Shown here piece after piece: positions 6,352 to 13,073 of a stretch of 13,073 bases of DNA; within the stretch, counting starts at the first letter, position 1, and each line of letters opens with the position of its first letter. A program made the position numbers and the translations under genes. The DNA is from an uncultured Ruminococcus sp. (GTDB taxonomy: Bacteria > Bacillota_A > Clostridia > Oscillospirales > Acutalibacteraceae), in assembly GCA_902798605.1 (NCBI GenBank), contig CADBXH010000046.1:1-13073 (forward strand), read 5' to 3'. Below the pieces are notes generated by a model. That model made no database searches, was not told the DNA's origin, and worked only from the letters and a program-made list of their open reading frames with translations.

Positions 6352-7866
6352 ATGACATATGTTGAATATATTCAGCTCAATCCGTTTCAGAAGTTTGGTT
6401 ATAAATTTAAGAAGTTCTTTGTGAACTTTCCCGGAGCCTTTGTCCGTTTTTTCAAAGCTATCGGCTTAGGAATAGCACACTTCTTTATTGCTATCGGTAA
6501 AGGCTTCGCAAATTATGGCAAAACCTTTGTAAAAGGTGATTGGGCAACAAAACTTTCGTATTTGATCTTTGGTATCGGAGATATACACAAAGGCAAATAC
6601 TACAAAGGAATTCTGTTCTTCCTTTCCGAAGTGCTGTATGTATTATATATCGTATTCTTCGGATGGCAGTACATTTCAAAATTCGATACTTTGGGTATTA
6701 AAACTCAGTATGAAGTAATGGATCCCGGTTCTGTTATCCCGCGTACGGTTCCCGGCGATAACTCTATGCTGATATTGCTTTATTCGGTACTTACAATCGT
6801 AATCACCGTTGTTATTTTCGTTATTTATATAGCGAATATCAAGGATGCTTACAAGCATCAGGTGATGAGAGAAAACGGCGAAAAGCCGACTTCACTCAGA
6901 GTTGATATCAAGGAATTCTTGGACGGCAAATATCATATCACACTTCTTTCTTTCCCTGTGCTTATGATCGGTATTTTCAATATCTTGCCGCTCATATTTA
7001 TGATTTTGATCGCGTTTACAAACTACGACAAGCAGCATATGCCACCCGGAACACTGTTCACATGGGTAGGACTTGATAACTTTGCATCGCTGTTTGACCT
7101 TGTAAACACACCTAAAAAAGCTAAAACGTTCTTTGAGCTGACCGAGTGGACCCTTATCTGGGCGGTAGTTGCTACATTCTCCAACTACATCCTCGGTATG
7201 ATTGTTGCTCTTATGATCAACAAAAAGGGCATCAAGCTCAAGAGCCTTTGGAGAACACTTTTCGTTATCACAATCGCTGTTCCTCAGTTCGTATCACTGC
7301 TTCTTATGAACCAAATGCTTCAGACGAACGGCGCTATAAACGTTTTGCTTACCGACATAAGCCGGCTGTTTGGCGGAGACGTTGTTAAGATACAATTCCT
7401 GAACAGTACGGAATTGATGGCGAGGATAACGGTAATCATCGTTAATATTTGGGTAGGTATTCCGTATACTATCCTATCAATGTCCGGAATTCTAATGAAT
7501 ATTCCGGAGGACTTGTACGAATCGGCACGAATAGACGGTGCGAGTCCGGTAAAGACGTTTACAAAGATCACTCTACCATATATGATCTTTGTAACTACCC
7601 CGCAGCTGATCACTCAGTTTGTAGGTAATATCAACAACTTCAACGTAATCTACCTGTTAACGGGCGGCGGTCCTTCAACAGAGCAGTATTATCAGGCCGG
7701 TAAGACGGATATCCTTGTTACATGGCTGTTTAAGTTGTCGATGTCGTCTCAGGACTACGGCTTAGCGGCGGCGATAGGTATTCTTGTATTTATTGTCTGC
7801 GCTACCCTGTCGCTGATAATCTACAACAATTCTAAGTCGATGAAGGATGAGGAGGCGTTCTCATGA
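6352..7866 (+). CDS. malF: Maltodextrin-type ABC transporter permease, MalF family
   Basis: This 504-residue inner-membrane subunit would form the sugar channel with the MalG-type partner. A basic, aromatic N-terminal part (1-80) is followed by hydrophobic segments near 82-105, 138-161 and 200-225, then the transport core. The EAA loop, which contacts the ATPase, reads YESARIDGA...ITLPYM near residues 389-408. Compared with E. coli MalF (514 residues), the large periplasmic insertion is missing and the length comes from an N-terminal extension, as in Gram-positive MalC/MalF proteins known to me. The start is ATG at 6352, with AAGGAG 7 nt upstream. A GTG at 6283 in the same frame lacks such a site and would add an unlikely Arg-rich stretch. 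Its stop overlaps the next start (ATGA). No ATPase gene is in the operon. Confidence 0.88.
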   Translation: MTYVEYIQLNPFQKFGYKFKKFFVNFPGAFVRFFKAIGLGIAHFFIAIGKGFANYGKTFVKGDWATKLSYLIFGIGDIHKGKYYKGILFFLSEVLYVLYIVFFGWQYISKFDTLGIKTQYEVMDPGSVIPRTVPGDNSMLILLYSVLTIVITVVIFVIYIANIKDAYKHQVMRENGEKPTSLRVDIKEFLDGKYHITLLSFPVLMIGIFNILPLIFMILIAFTNYDKQHMPPGTLFTWVGLDNFASLFDLVNTPKKAKTFFELTEWTLIWAVVATFSNYILGMIVALMINKKGIKLKSLWRTLFVITIAVPQFVSLLLMNQMLQTNGAINVLLTDISRLFGGDVVKIQFLNSTELMARITVIIVNIWVGIPYTILSMSGILMNIPEDLYESARIDGASPVKTFTKITLPYMIFVTTPQLITQFVGNINNFNVIYLLTGGGPSTEQYYQAGKTDILVTWLFKLSMSSQDYGLAAAIGILVFIVCATLSLIIYNNSKSMKDEEAFS

Positions 7867-8732
7867 TAAAAAGTTATAAATTAAGAAGAACCCTTGCGAA
7901 CACCTTTATCTATATTCTTCTTGCAATTTTAGGAATTATCTGGGTATCTCCGTTCGCATATTTGCTTATGCATTCATTCCGCGCAGAGTCCACCGTCAGC
8001 GTTCCTTATCTTATACCGCATTCGTGGACATTCCAGAACTACATCGATCTGTTTATGGTCGACTTCTTTGACAGCTCAACAGCGATCAACTTCCCCAGAT
8101 GGTTCCTTAATACTCTGGGTGTAGCTGCTGCCAGCTGCGTAATTTCTACAATTTCGGTTCTTATGGTTTCCTATGCGTTCAGCCGTCTGCGTTTCGGCGC
8201 TCGTAAAAAGCTTATGAATGTCGCTATGATCCTCGGTATGTTCCCCGGATTTATGACAATGATCGCTATTTACTATCTGCTGAAGGCAATGCATCTTGAC
8301 CGTAACCTTATCGCTCTTATTATTTGCTACAGTTGCGGTGCGGGTCTCGGCTTCCAGATTTCAAAAGGCTTTTTCGATACTATCCCACGTGCTCTTGACG
8401 AGGCGGCTACTATCGACGGAGCTACCAAGAACCAGATTTTCTGGAGGATCATTCTTCCAATGTCAAAGCCGATCGTAGTTTACACGGTATTGACATCTTT
8501 CATCGGACCGTGGTGCGACTTCATCCTTGCTAAGATCATCATGGGTGATATGCGTGAAAACTACACCGTTGCTATCGGACTTCAGTCAATGATTGACAAA
8601 GAGTTTATCAATGAGTACTATAAACAGTTCCTCGCGGGCTCGGTACTCGTTGCTATTCCTATCACACTTCTCTTCCTCAAGATGCAGAAGTATTACGTTG
8701 AAGGCGTAACCGCCGGCGGCGTAAAGGGTTAA
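7863..8732 (+). CDS. malG: Maltodextrin-type ABC transporter permease, MalG family
   Basis: This 289-residue partner permease has the usual MalG length and about six hydrophobic segments. The first is IYILLAILGIIWVSPFAYLL near residues 16-35, and the last lies near 260-276. The EAA loop reads DEAATIDGATKNQIFWRIILP, with its Glu at residue 180, matching the family motif for docking the ATPase. The start ATG at 7863 overlaps the stop of the preceding permease by 4 nt, with GGAGG 7 nt upstream, so the two are almost certainly translationally coupled and made in equal amounts. The C-terminus (YYVEGVTAGGVKG) matches the conserved end of MalG-type proteins. Substrate specificity is inferred from the amylase downstream. 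Confidence 0.9.
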   Translation: MIKSYKLRRTLANTFIYILLAILGIIWVSPFAYLLMHSFRAESTVSVPYLIPHSWTFQNYIDLFMVDFFDSSTAINFPRWFLNTLGVAAASCVISTISVLMVSYAFSRLRFGARKKLMNVAMILGMFPGFMTMIAIYYLLKAMHLDRNLIALIICYSCGAGLGFQISKGFFDTIPRALDEAATIDGATKNQIFWRIILPMSKPIVVYTVLTSFIGPWCDFILAKIIMGDMRENYTVAIGLQSMIDKEFINEYYKQFLAGSVLVAIPITLLFLKMQKYYVEGVTAGGVKG

Positions 8733-8761
8733 AAATTTTTAGTACACCAATAAGCTCTTTA

Positions 8762-8786
8762 GGGCGGCAGTCGTAGGCTGCCGCCC
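8762..8786 (+). promoter_or_regulatory. Stem-loop between permease and amylase genes
   Basis: GGGCGGCAG (8762-8770) pairs perfectly with CTGCCGCCC (8778-8786) over a 7-nt loop. ATATATTT follows, a poor U-tract, and the amylase binding site begins about 10 nt later. It may be a leaky terminator or a processing/stability hairpin that lowers or separates amylase expression. No promoter is visible between it and the amylase start, so the amylase probably depends on read-through. Confidence 0.6.
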
Positions 8787-8808
8787 ATATATTTACAGAG
8801 GAAAAGTT

Positions 8809-10431
8809 ATGAAGAAAAGACTTTTATCCGCAATGCTCGCCGTTGTGATCGTCTGCGGAGTCATTTTTTGCGGTTGTTCAAACAGCAGCGACCCTGTTGA
8901 GCAGAATACCGCCAAGCAGTCAACGGATAAGTATCGCAATTTTTACGAGATATTTGTCCAGTCGTTCAACGATTCAAACGGCGACGGCACGGGCGATATT
9001 CAGGGAATTATCGACAAGCTCGATTACCTCAACGACGGCGACCCGAACAAAGGCGACGACCTCGGGATAGACGGTATTTGGCTGACGCCGATAATGCCGA
9101 GCCAGTCCTACCACAAGTACGACGTTGAGAATTACTATGATATAGACCCCACGTTCGGTTCTCTCGAGACCTTTGACAAGCTTGTTGAGGAGTGCCATAA
9201 AAGGGGAATAAAGCTGATAATCGACTTGGTGCTCAATCATATCTCCTCACAAAATCCGCTCTTTTCAAAGGCGGCTGCAGAGGTTGCCCGCGGTAATCTC
9301 AACGGAAACGCGCGGTATTTTGAAATACACGAGAACGATTATTTCAGCAGGGATACTCAGGTGTTGCCGCTCGGCAGCAAGTATTCATGCGAGGCAAACT
9401 TCTCAACCGTTATGCCCGAGTGGAACCTAAACTCAAAGCAAACGCGCGAGGAGTTCACCAAGATTGCCAAGTTCTGGCTTGACCGCGGAGTGGACGGCTT
9501 CAGGCTTGACGCCTGCAAGTTCTACACGAACAAGACCACAAACGGCACCGAGTTTTTGACGTGGTTTATGAAGACCTGCCGCGGTATAAACTCCGAGGTT
9601 TATGTTGTGGGTGAGACATGGTCGGACGATTCAGACATCGCCGAGCTTTATAAGAGCGGTATTGACAGCGAATTTGCCTTTAAGTTCGCGACTACGACCG
9701 GCTCGATCAGCCAGAGCCTTATGACCCAAAAGGGTATGGCGCTCGTGGCAAAGGTCAAGAACTACGACAAAAAGATGGCAGATGCAAACCCCAAAGAAAT
9801 CAACGCGATGTTCCTGTCTAACCACGATCAGGTTCGATTGTCAAACACGTTTGAGTCAAAGGGACTTGATTGGCAAAAGTTCGCCGCGTCTGTCTATATG
9901 CTGTTCCCGGGCAACTCGTTTACATATTACGGCGAGGAGATCGGTATGACCTCGCCTGCCACAACGGGCGACGAAAACTTCAGGACGCCGATGGTGTTCG
10001 ACAGCGACAATATGCCGGAAATCAGCGTTGAAAAATTGGGCAGCACCTTTGACCCGCCAAAGAACGGCGGAGTTGAGCAGCAGCTAAAGAATAAGGATTC
10101 ACTCCTGAATTTCTATAGAAGAATTATAAAAGTCAAGCTGCAAAACCCCGAGATCTCAAGAGGCAGGATCACCGAGGTGTGTGATTTTGACGATGATTCG
10201 GTCGGCGCGTTCTTTACAGAGTACGACAAAAACAAGGTGCTCATCATCCATAACTTTGATTCTGAAGAGACCAAAACGCTCGACATTACGGACGATATGG
10301 TTCCAAACGCCGTTGTTGCGGCGGATTTAGTCGGCGTACAGGACGGCAAAGCCGAGCTCAAGGACGGCAAGCTGACCCTGTCGCCCCATTCATCTGTGGT
10401 GATCAGGAGCAAGGAAAAAACTAAGGAATAG
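8809..10431 (+). CDS. Lipid-anchored GH13 alpha-amylase
   Basis: This 540-residue glycoside hydrolase would cut alpha-1,4-glucan at the outer face of the membrane. A lipoprotein signal peptide (residues 1-22, ending VIFCG) precedes the anchor Cys23, then a short polar tether. The GH13 regions appear in order: GIDGIWLTP (about 85-93), DLVLNH (139-144), MPEWNLN (the fifth conserved region), GFRLDACKF with the nucleophile D234, VVGETW with acid/base E269, and FLSNHDQVR with D340. The C-terminal part ends with a short beta-rich domain. The MPEWN region lies between the QPDLN and MPKLN types, which suggests an intermediate subfamily such as GH13_36; this is tentative. The start ATG at 8809 has AGAGGAAAA upstream. 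Products would feed the transporter encoded just before it. Neopullulanase-like or glucosidase activity is possible. Confidence 0.92.
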   Translation: MKKRLLSAMLAVVIVCGVIFCGCSNSSDPVEQNTAKQSTDKYRNFYEIFVQSFNDSNGDGTGDIQGIIDKLDYLNDGDPNKGDDLGIDGIWLTPIMPSQSYHKYDVENYYDIDPTFGSLETFDKLVEECHKRGIKLIIDLVLNHISSQNPLFSKAAAEVARGNLNGNARYFEIHENDYFSRDTQVLPLGSKYSCEANFSTVMPEWNLNSKQTREEFTKIAKFWLDRGVDGFRLDACKFYTNKTTNGTEFLTWFMKTCRGINSEVYVVGETWSDDSDIAELYKSGIDSEFAFKFATTTGSISQSLMTQKGMALVAKVKNYDKKMADANPKEINAMFLSNHDQVRLSNTFESKGLDWQKFAASVYMLFPGNSFTYYGEEIGMTSPATTGDENFRTPMVFDSDNMPEISVEKLGSTFDPPKNGGVEQQLKNKDSLLNFYRRIIKVKLQNPEISRGRITEVCDFDDDSVGAFFTEYDKNKVLIIHNFDSEETKTLDITDDMVPNAVVAADLVGVQDGKAELKDGKLTLSPHSSVVIRSKEKTKE

Positions 10432-10447
10432 GTTAAGAGTAATTTAA

Positions 10448-10510
10448 AGCCTCCCCCAACACTTGTTTTGGGGGAGGTGTCATTTTGCTTGCAAAATGAC
10501 GGAGGGGGCT
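10448..10510. repeat. Palindromic intergenic repeat, type 1 (double hairpin)
   Basis: Hairpin A pairs 10450-10459 (CCTCCCCCAA) with 10468-10477. Hairpin B pairs 10479-10488 (GTCATTTTGC) with 10491-10500 across TT. The left arm can instead pair with 10501-10510 (GGAGGGGGCT), nine of ten positions. Its CCTCCC...GGGAGG-TGAC-GGAGGG plan resembles small palindromic repeats I remember as abundant between genes of gut Clostridia, but a genome search is needed to show copies here. Confidence 0.65.
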
Positions 10511-10544
10511 GCGTTACCGTCAGCACGAGTTTTTCGTATCAATC

Positions 10545-10622
10545 GTAGGGGCGAGCATTGCTCGCCCGCTGAATAAAGGCAAACGTGGATTTAACACTCG
10601 GGCGGGCGATGCCCGCTCCCAC
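10545..10622. repeat. Palindromic intergenic repeat, type 2 (GTAGGGGCG...)
   Basis: The ends, about 25 nt each (10545-10569 and 10598-10622), are imperfect inverted copies with about 20 matching positions around a 28-nt middle. Each end is itself a hairpin; the left one pairs GGGCGAGC (10549-10556) with GCTCGCCC (10560-10567). The form suggests a small non-autonomous repeat element. No target duplication is obvious. Confidence 0.6.
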
Positions 10623-10649
10623 ATTTTGGTGCGGATTTTTCCTTAGCAT

Positions 10650-10677
10650 ATAACTCATAACTCTCAACTAATAACTC
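10650..10677. repeat. Four tandem heptamers, ATAACTC type
   Basis: ATAACTC occurs at 10650-10656, 10657-10663 and 10671-10677. A degenerate unit, TCAACTA, fills 10664-10670, so the 7-nt period is unbroken over 28 bases. It lies just after the second palindromic element and does not encode a peptide. Confidence 0.6.
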
Positions 10678-10755
10678 TTATTGACATCGTATTTACCAAT
10701 TTACGCGGGATAGAAATAGCTTTTATGCTCAATAGTGATAAAATAATCGTCCGAG

Positions 10756-10805
10756 GCCTTATAATTCTTTACGGGAATTATAAAACGCAATTTTAGCCTT
10801 ATAAT
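10756..10805. repeat. 10-bp direct repeats with an AT-rich hairpin
   Basis: GCCTTATAAT occurs at 10756-10765 and again at 10796-10805, exactly 40 nt apart. The first copy is part of a perfect 9-bp hairpin, TTATAATTC (10759-10767) with GAATTATAA (10775-10783), loop 7 nt. Each copy contains TATAAT, a possible -10 box, but no acceptable -35 box lies 16-18 nt upstream of either. A regulator site or weak promoter of the following gene is possible. Confidence 0.4.
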
Positions 10806-10895
10806 AAATTGATTATATTTAAAATGGGTAGTTTGCGCAAGGAAGAAACCGGCGCGGATAATCCACAATTTCGGCTATCCGTTGGAGGAATAATT

Positions 10896-13073
10896 TTGAG
10901 ATTAGGACTTGATATCGGCTCAACCACGATCAAGTGCGTTGTGCTTGATGACGACAACAAGCTGATTTACAGCACATATGAAAGGCATTTTTCTCAGATC
11001 ACCGACAAGATCGCTGAGATACTTGACCGCGTAAGAAGCGAGATAGACGGAGCCGAGGACGCTCTTGTCGCGCTTTCGGGCTCGGCGGGAATGGGCGTCG
11101 CCCAGGACTGCGGTATCCAGTTTGTCCAGGAGGTTTTCGCAACGAGAGTTGCCGCCAATACATATATCCCCGGCACCGACGTTGTGATCGAGCTGGGCGG
11201 CGAGGACGCAAAGATACTCTTCCTCACCAACGGACTCGAGGTCAGGATGAACGGCACCTGCGCCGGCGGTACGGGAGCGTTCATCGACCAGATGGCGACG
11301 CTGCTCAACGTGCCCCTCGAGGATATGGACGAGCTCGCCAAGAATTACGAAAAGACATATACCATCGCGTCGCGCTGCGGTGTGTTCGCTAAGACCGATA
11401 TACAACCCCTGCTCAACCAGGGCGCGCGCAAGAGCGACATCGCCCAGAGTATTTTCAGAGCGGTAGTGAGCCAGACCGTTGCGGGTCTTGCGCAGGGCAG
11501 AGAAATCGAGGGTCAGATAGTATACCTCGGCGGTCCGCTCACCTTTATGAGCGAGCTGCGCAACTGCTTTGACAAGACATTGAACACAAAGGGCATCTGC
11601 CCCGATAATTCGCTGTACTACGTCGCCTGCGGCGCGGCTCTCTGCGCCGAGGAAAAGCTAGATTTTGACAAAGTCATCTACGATGTAAAGCATTACCGCG
11701 GTTCGGGCAACTTTGCCTTTAATCCCCCGCTGTTCGAGAGCGAGGCGGACTACAAGGCGTTCTGCGACCGCCACGCAAAGGCGACCGTTGAACAGAAGGA
11801 GCTCAAGGGCTACAAGGGCAAGGCGTACATCGGACTTGACGCGGGCTCTACCACCGTCAAGGGCGTTGTGCTCAACGAAAAGGGCGAGCTGCTCTATTCA
11901 AAATACCTGCCCTCAAAGGGCAACCCCGTAGAGATAATCAAGGCTTTCCTCGATGAGATCTACGGAATTAATCCCGAAATCAACATAGTGTCATCCGCCG
12001 TAACGGGCTACGGCGAGGACATAATCAAAAACGCGTTCAACGTGGACTACGGTATCGTAGAGACTATCGCTCATTTTACCGCCGCAAAGTTTTTTATGCC
12101 GGACGTTGAGTTCATTATCGACATCGGCGGACAGGACATCAAATGCTTCAAGATCCACAACGGCGCTATCGACAACATCTTCCTCAACGAGGCGTGCTCA
12201 TCGGGCTGCGGAAGCTTTTTGCAGACCTTCGCGAACGCCCTCGGCTACGATATCAAGGAGTTCTCTAAGCTCGGACTATTCGCAAAGCGTCCCGTTGACC
12301 TCGGCTCGCGCTGCACGGTATTTATGAATTCCAGCGTTAAGCAGGCTCAAAAGGACGGCGCGACTATCGAGGATATCTCCGCGGGACTGTCGCTGAGCGT
12401 TGTCAAGAACGCTTTATATAAGGTTATCCGCGCGTCCAGCCCCGACGAGCTCGGCAAGAGGATCGTCGTTCAGGGCGGAACCTTCCTCAACAACGCTGTA
12501 CTCCGCGCGTTTGAGATGGAAATGGGTGTTGACGTTGTCCGCCCGAACATCGCGGGACTTATGGGAGCTTACGGCGCTGCGCTGTACTCGATGAAAAAGT
12601 CGAAGGGCAGCGGCAAGAGCGTCATCATCAGCAAGGAAGAGCTCGATAACTTTGTCCACGAGATCAAAGTCACCAACTGCGGTATGTGCAACAACAACTG
12701 CCGCCTTACAATAAACTCGTTCGGCAAGGGCAGAAAGTTCATCGCGGGCAACCGCTGCGAACGCCCCGTTACCAAAAAGGCGCCGTCGAACGATATGAAT
12801 ATGTACGAATACAAGCTCAAGCTTCTCGACGAGTACAAGCCCGTAGAGGGTCTCAGGGGCAAGCTCGGGATCCCGATGGGACTCAATATGTTCGAGCTCT
12901 ACCCGTTCTGGTACCGCTTTTTTACGGAGCTCAAGTTCGAGGTGTTCCACTCGCCGTATTCAAACCGCAAGCTTTACCAGCGCGGTCAGCAGACTATCCC
13001 CAGCGACACTGTCTGCTTCCCGGCAAAGCTTATGCACGGCCACGTTCAGAGCCTTATCGACGACGGAGCCGAG
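10896..13073 (+). CDS. 2-hydroxyacyl-CoA dehydratase activase fusion protein (tandem HgdC/BcrA domains), 3'-truncated
   Basis: The frame runs open to the window end (726 codons); the rest is outside. Such activators use ATP to push an electron from a [4Fe-4S] cluster into a dehydratase. Two actin-fold ATPase domains are present. The first begins LGLDIGSTTIKCVVL (residue 3) and has NGTC (Cys122) and ASRC (Cys161). The second begins IGLDAGSTTVKGVVL (about 311) and has NEAC (Cys434) and GSRC (Cys473). Each Cys pair is 39 apart, as Cys127/Cys166 of HgdC. A linker carries C-x2-C-x3-C and a later NRC (about 593-623), then the beginning of a DUF2229-like part (about 650-726). The start is TTG at 10896, with GGAGG 7 nt upstream, and puts LGLDIG at the usual N-terminal position. 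An in-frame ATG at 10824 has no binding site. In known relatives a dehydratase-like part follows; the actual substrate is unknown. Confidence 0.9.
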   Translation, partial: MRLGLDIGSTTIKCVVLDDDNKLIYSTYERHFSQITDKIAEILDRVRSEIDGAEDALVALSGSAGMGVAQDCGIQFVQEVFATRVAANTYIPGTDVVIELGGEDAKILFLTNGLEVRMNGTCAGGTGAFIDQMATLLNVPLEDMDELAKNYEKTYTIASRCGVFAKTDIQPLLNQGARKSDIAQSIFRAVVSQTVAGLAQGREIEGQIVYLGGPLTFMSELRNCFDKTLNTKGICPDNSLYYVACGAALCAEEKLDFDKVIYDVKHYRGSGNFAFNPPLFESEADYKAFCDRHAKATVEQKELKGYKGKAYIGLDAGSTTVKGVVLNEKGELLYSKYLPSKGNPVEIIKAFLDEIYGINPEINIVSSAVTGYGEDIIKNAFNVDYGIVETIAHFTAAKFFMPDVEFIIDIGGQDIKCFKIHNGAIDNIFLNEACSSGCGSFLQTFANALGYDIKEFSKLGLFAKRPVDLGSRCTVFMNSSVKQAQKDGATIEDISAGLSLSVVKNALYKVIRASSPDELGKRIVVQGGTFLNNAVLRAFEMEMGVDVVRPNIAGLMGAYGAALYSMKKSKGSGKSVIISKEELDNFVHEIKVTNCGMCNNNCRLTINSFGKGRKFIAGNRCERPVTKKAPSNDMNMYEYKLKLLDEYKPVEGLRGKLGIPMGLNMFELYPFWYRFFTELKFEVFHSPYSNRKLYQRGQQTIPSDTVCFPAKLMHGHVQSLIDDGAE

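Larger units (their letters stand above)
10432..10895. other. Repeat-filled non-coding stretch downstream of the amylase
   Basis: No gene is supported in these 464 bases. From left to right the stretch holds a GC-rich palindromic element (10448-10510), a second palindromic element (10545-10622), four heptamers (10650-10677) and an AT-rich part with 10-bp direct repeats and a hairpin (10756-10805). A strong ribosome binding site closes it. TTGACA occurs at 10680 but has no -10 box at a proper distance. No sure promoter for the next gene was found. The first hairpin may also end the amylase transcript, though its U-tract is poor. Confidence 0.7.

Noticed and set aside
10650..10677. Possible CRISPR array
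   Set aside because: Units are only 7 nt with no spacers and no cas genes nearby; this is a short tandem repeat.
10680..10710. TTGACA as -35 box of an activase promoter
   Set aside because: No -10-like hexamer occurs 16-18 nt downstream; the nearest candidates are about 22 nt away or farther.
10824..10895. In-frame ATG as start of the activase
   Set aside because: No Shine-Dalgarno sequence precedes it, and it would add 24 residues before the LGLDIG strand that normally sits at the very N-terminus. It remains a fallback.
10920..11405. 161-codon minus-strand frame
   Set aside because: It is antisense to the first activase domain, whose motifs are unambiguous; a by-product of GC-rich codon use.
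12414..12950. 178-codon minus-strand frame
   Set aside because: It is antisense to the activase coding sequence and composed of repetitive Glu/Leu/Val-rich translation without a recognisable fold.

Overview
The window looks like a chromosomal segment of a gut-type clostridial Firmicute, probably of the Ruminococcus/Oscillospiraceae kind. This is an inference from strong AGGAGG-like ribosome binding sites, GTG and TTG starts, lipoprotein signal peptides, a starch/maltodextrin uptake operon without its own ATPase, a 2-hydroxyacyl-CoA dehydratase activase fusion protein, and GC-rich palindromic intergenic repeats. No rRNA, tRNA, CRISPR array, transposase or phage gene was found.

Left part (1-4368). 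The window opens inside a non-ribosomal peptide synthetase (NRPS) gene and shows its terminal module: the second half of an adenylation domain, a peptidyl carrier domain, an amino-terminal half of a condensation domain with a degenerate active site, and a thioesterase whose nucleophile is Cys instead of Ser. It converges on a minus-strand pair, murE followed by an ElaA-type acetyltransferase gene that overlaps it by 4 nt. A 14-bp perfect hairpin lies between the converging genes and can serve as a bidirectional terminator. murE has a good promoter at 4340-4368.

Middle part (4369-10431). A 480-bp AT-rich divergent region carries two further plus-strand promoters and a 19-bp palindrome. It leads into an apparent maltodextrin operon: a lipoprotein substrate-binding protein, two MalF/MalG-type permeases that overlap by 4 nt, and a lipid-anchored GH13 alpha-amylase. 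Likely scheme: the amylase at the cell surface cuts starch or maltodextrin, the binding lipoprotein captures the products, and the permeases import them with an ATPase encoded elsewhere (MsmX/MalK type). Stem-loops separate binding protein from permease and permease from amylase, and may set the ratio of the products. The one before the permease has a 26-bp stem and a purine-rich loop.

Right part (10432-13073). A 464-bp non-coding stretch holds two different palindromic repeat elements, a run of four heptamers, and a pair of 10-bp direct repeats. It is followed by the first 726 codons of a large TTG-initiated protein with two HgdC/BcrA-type ATPase-activator domains in tandem, a Cys-rich linker and the start of a third domain. 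The gene continues beyond the window.
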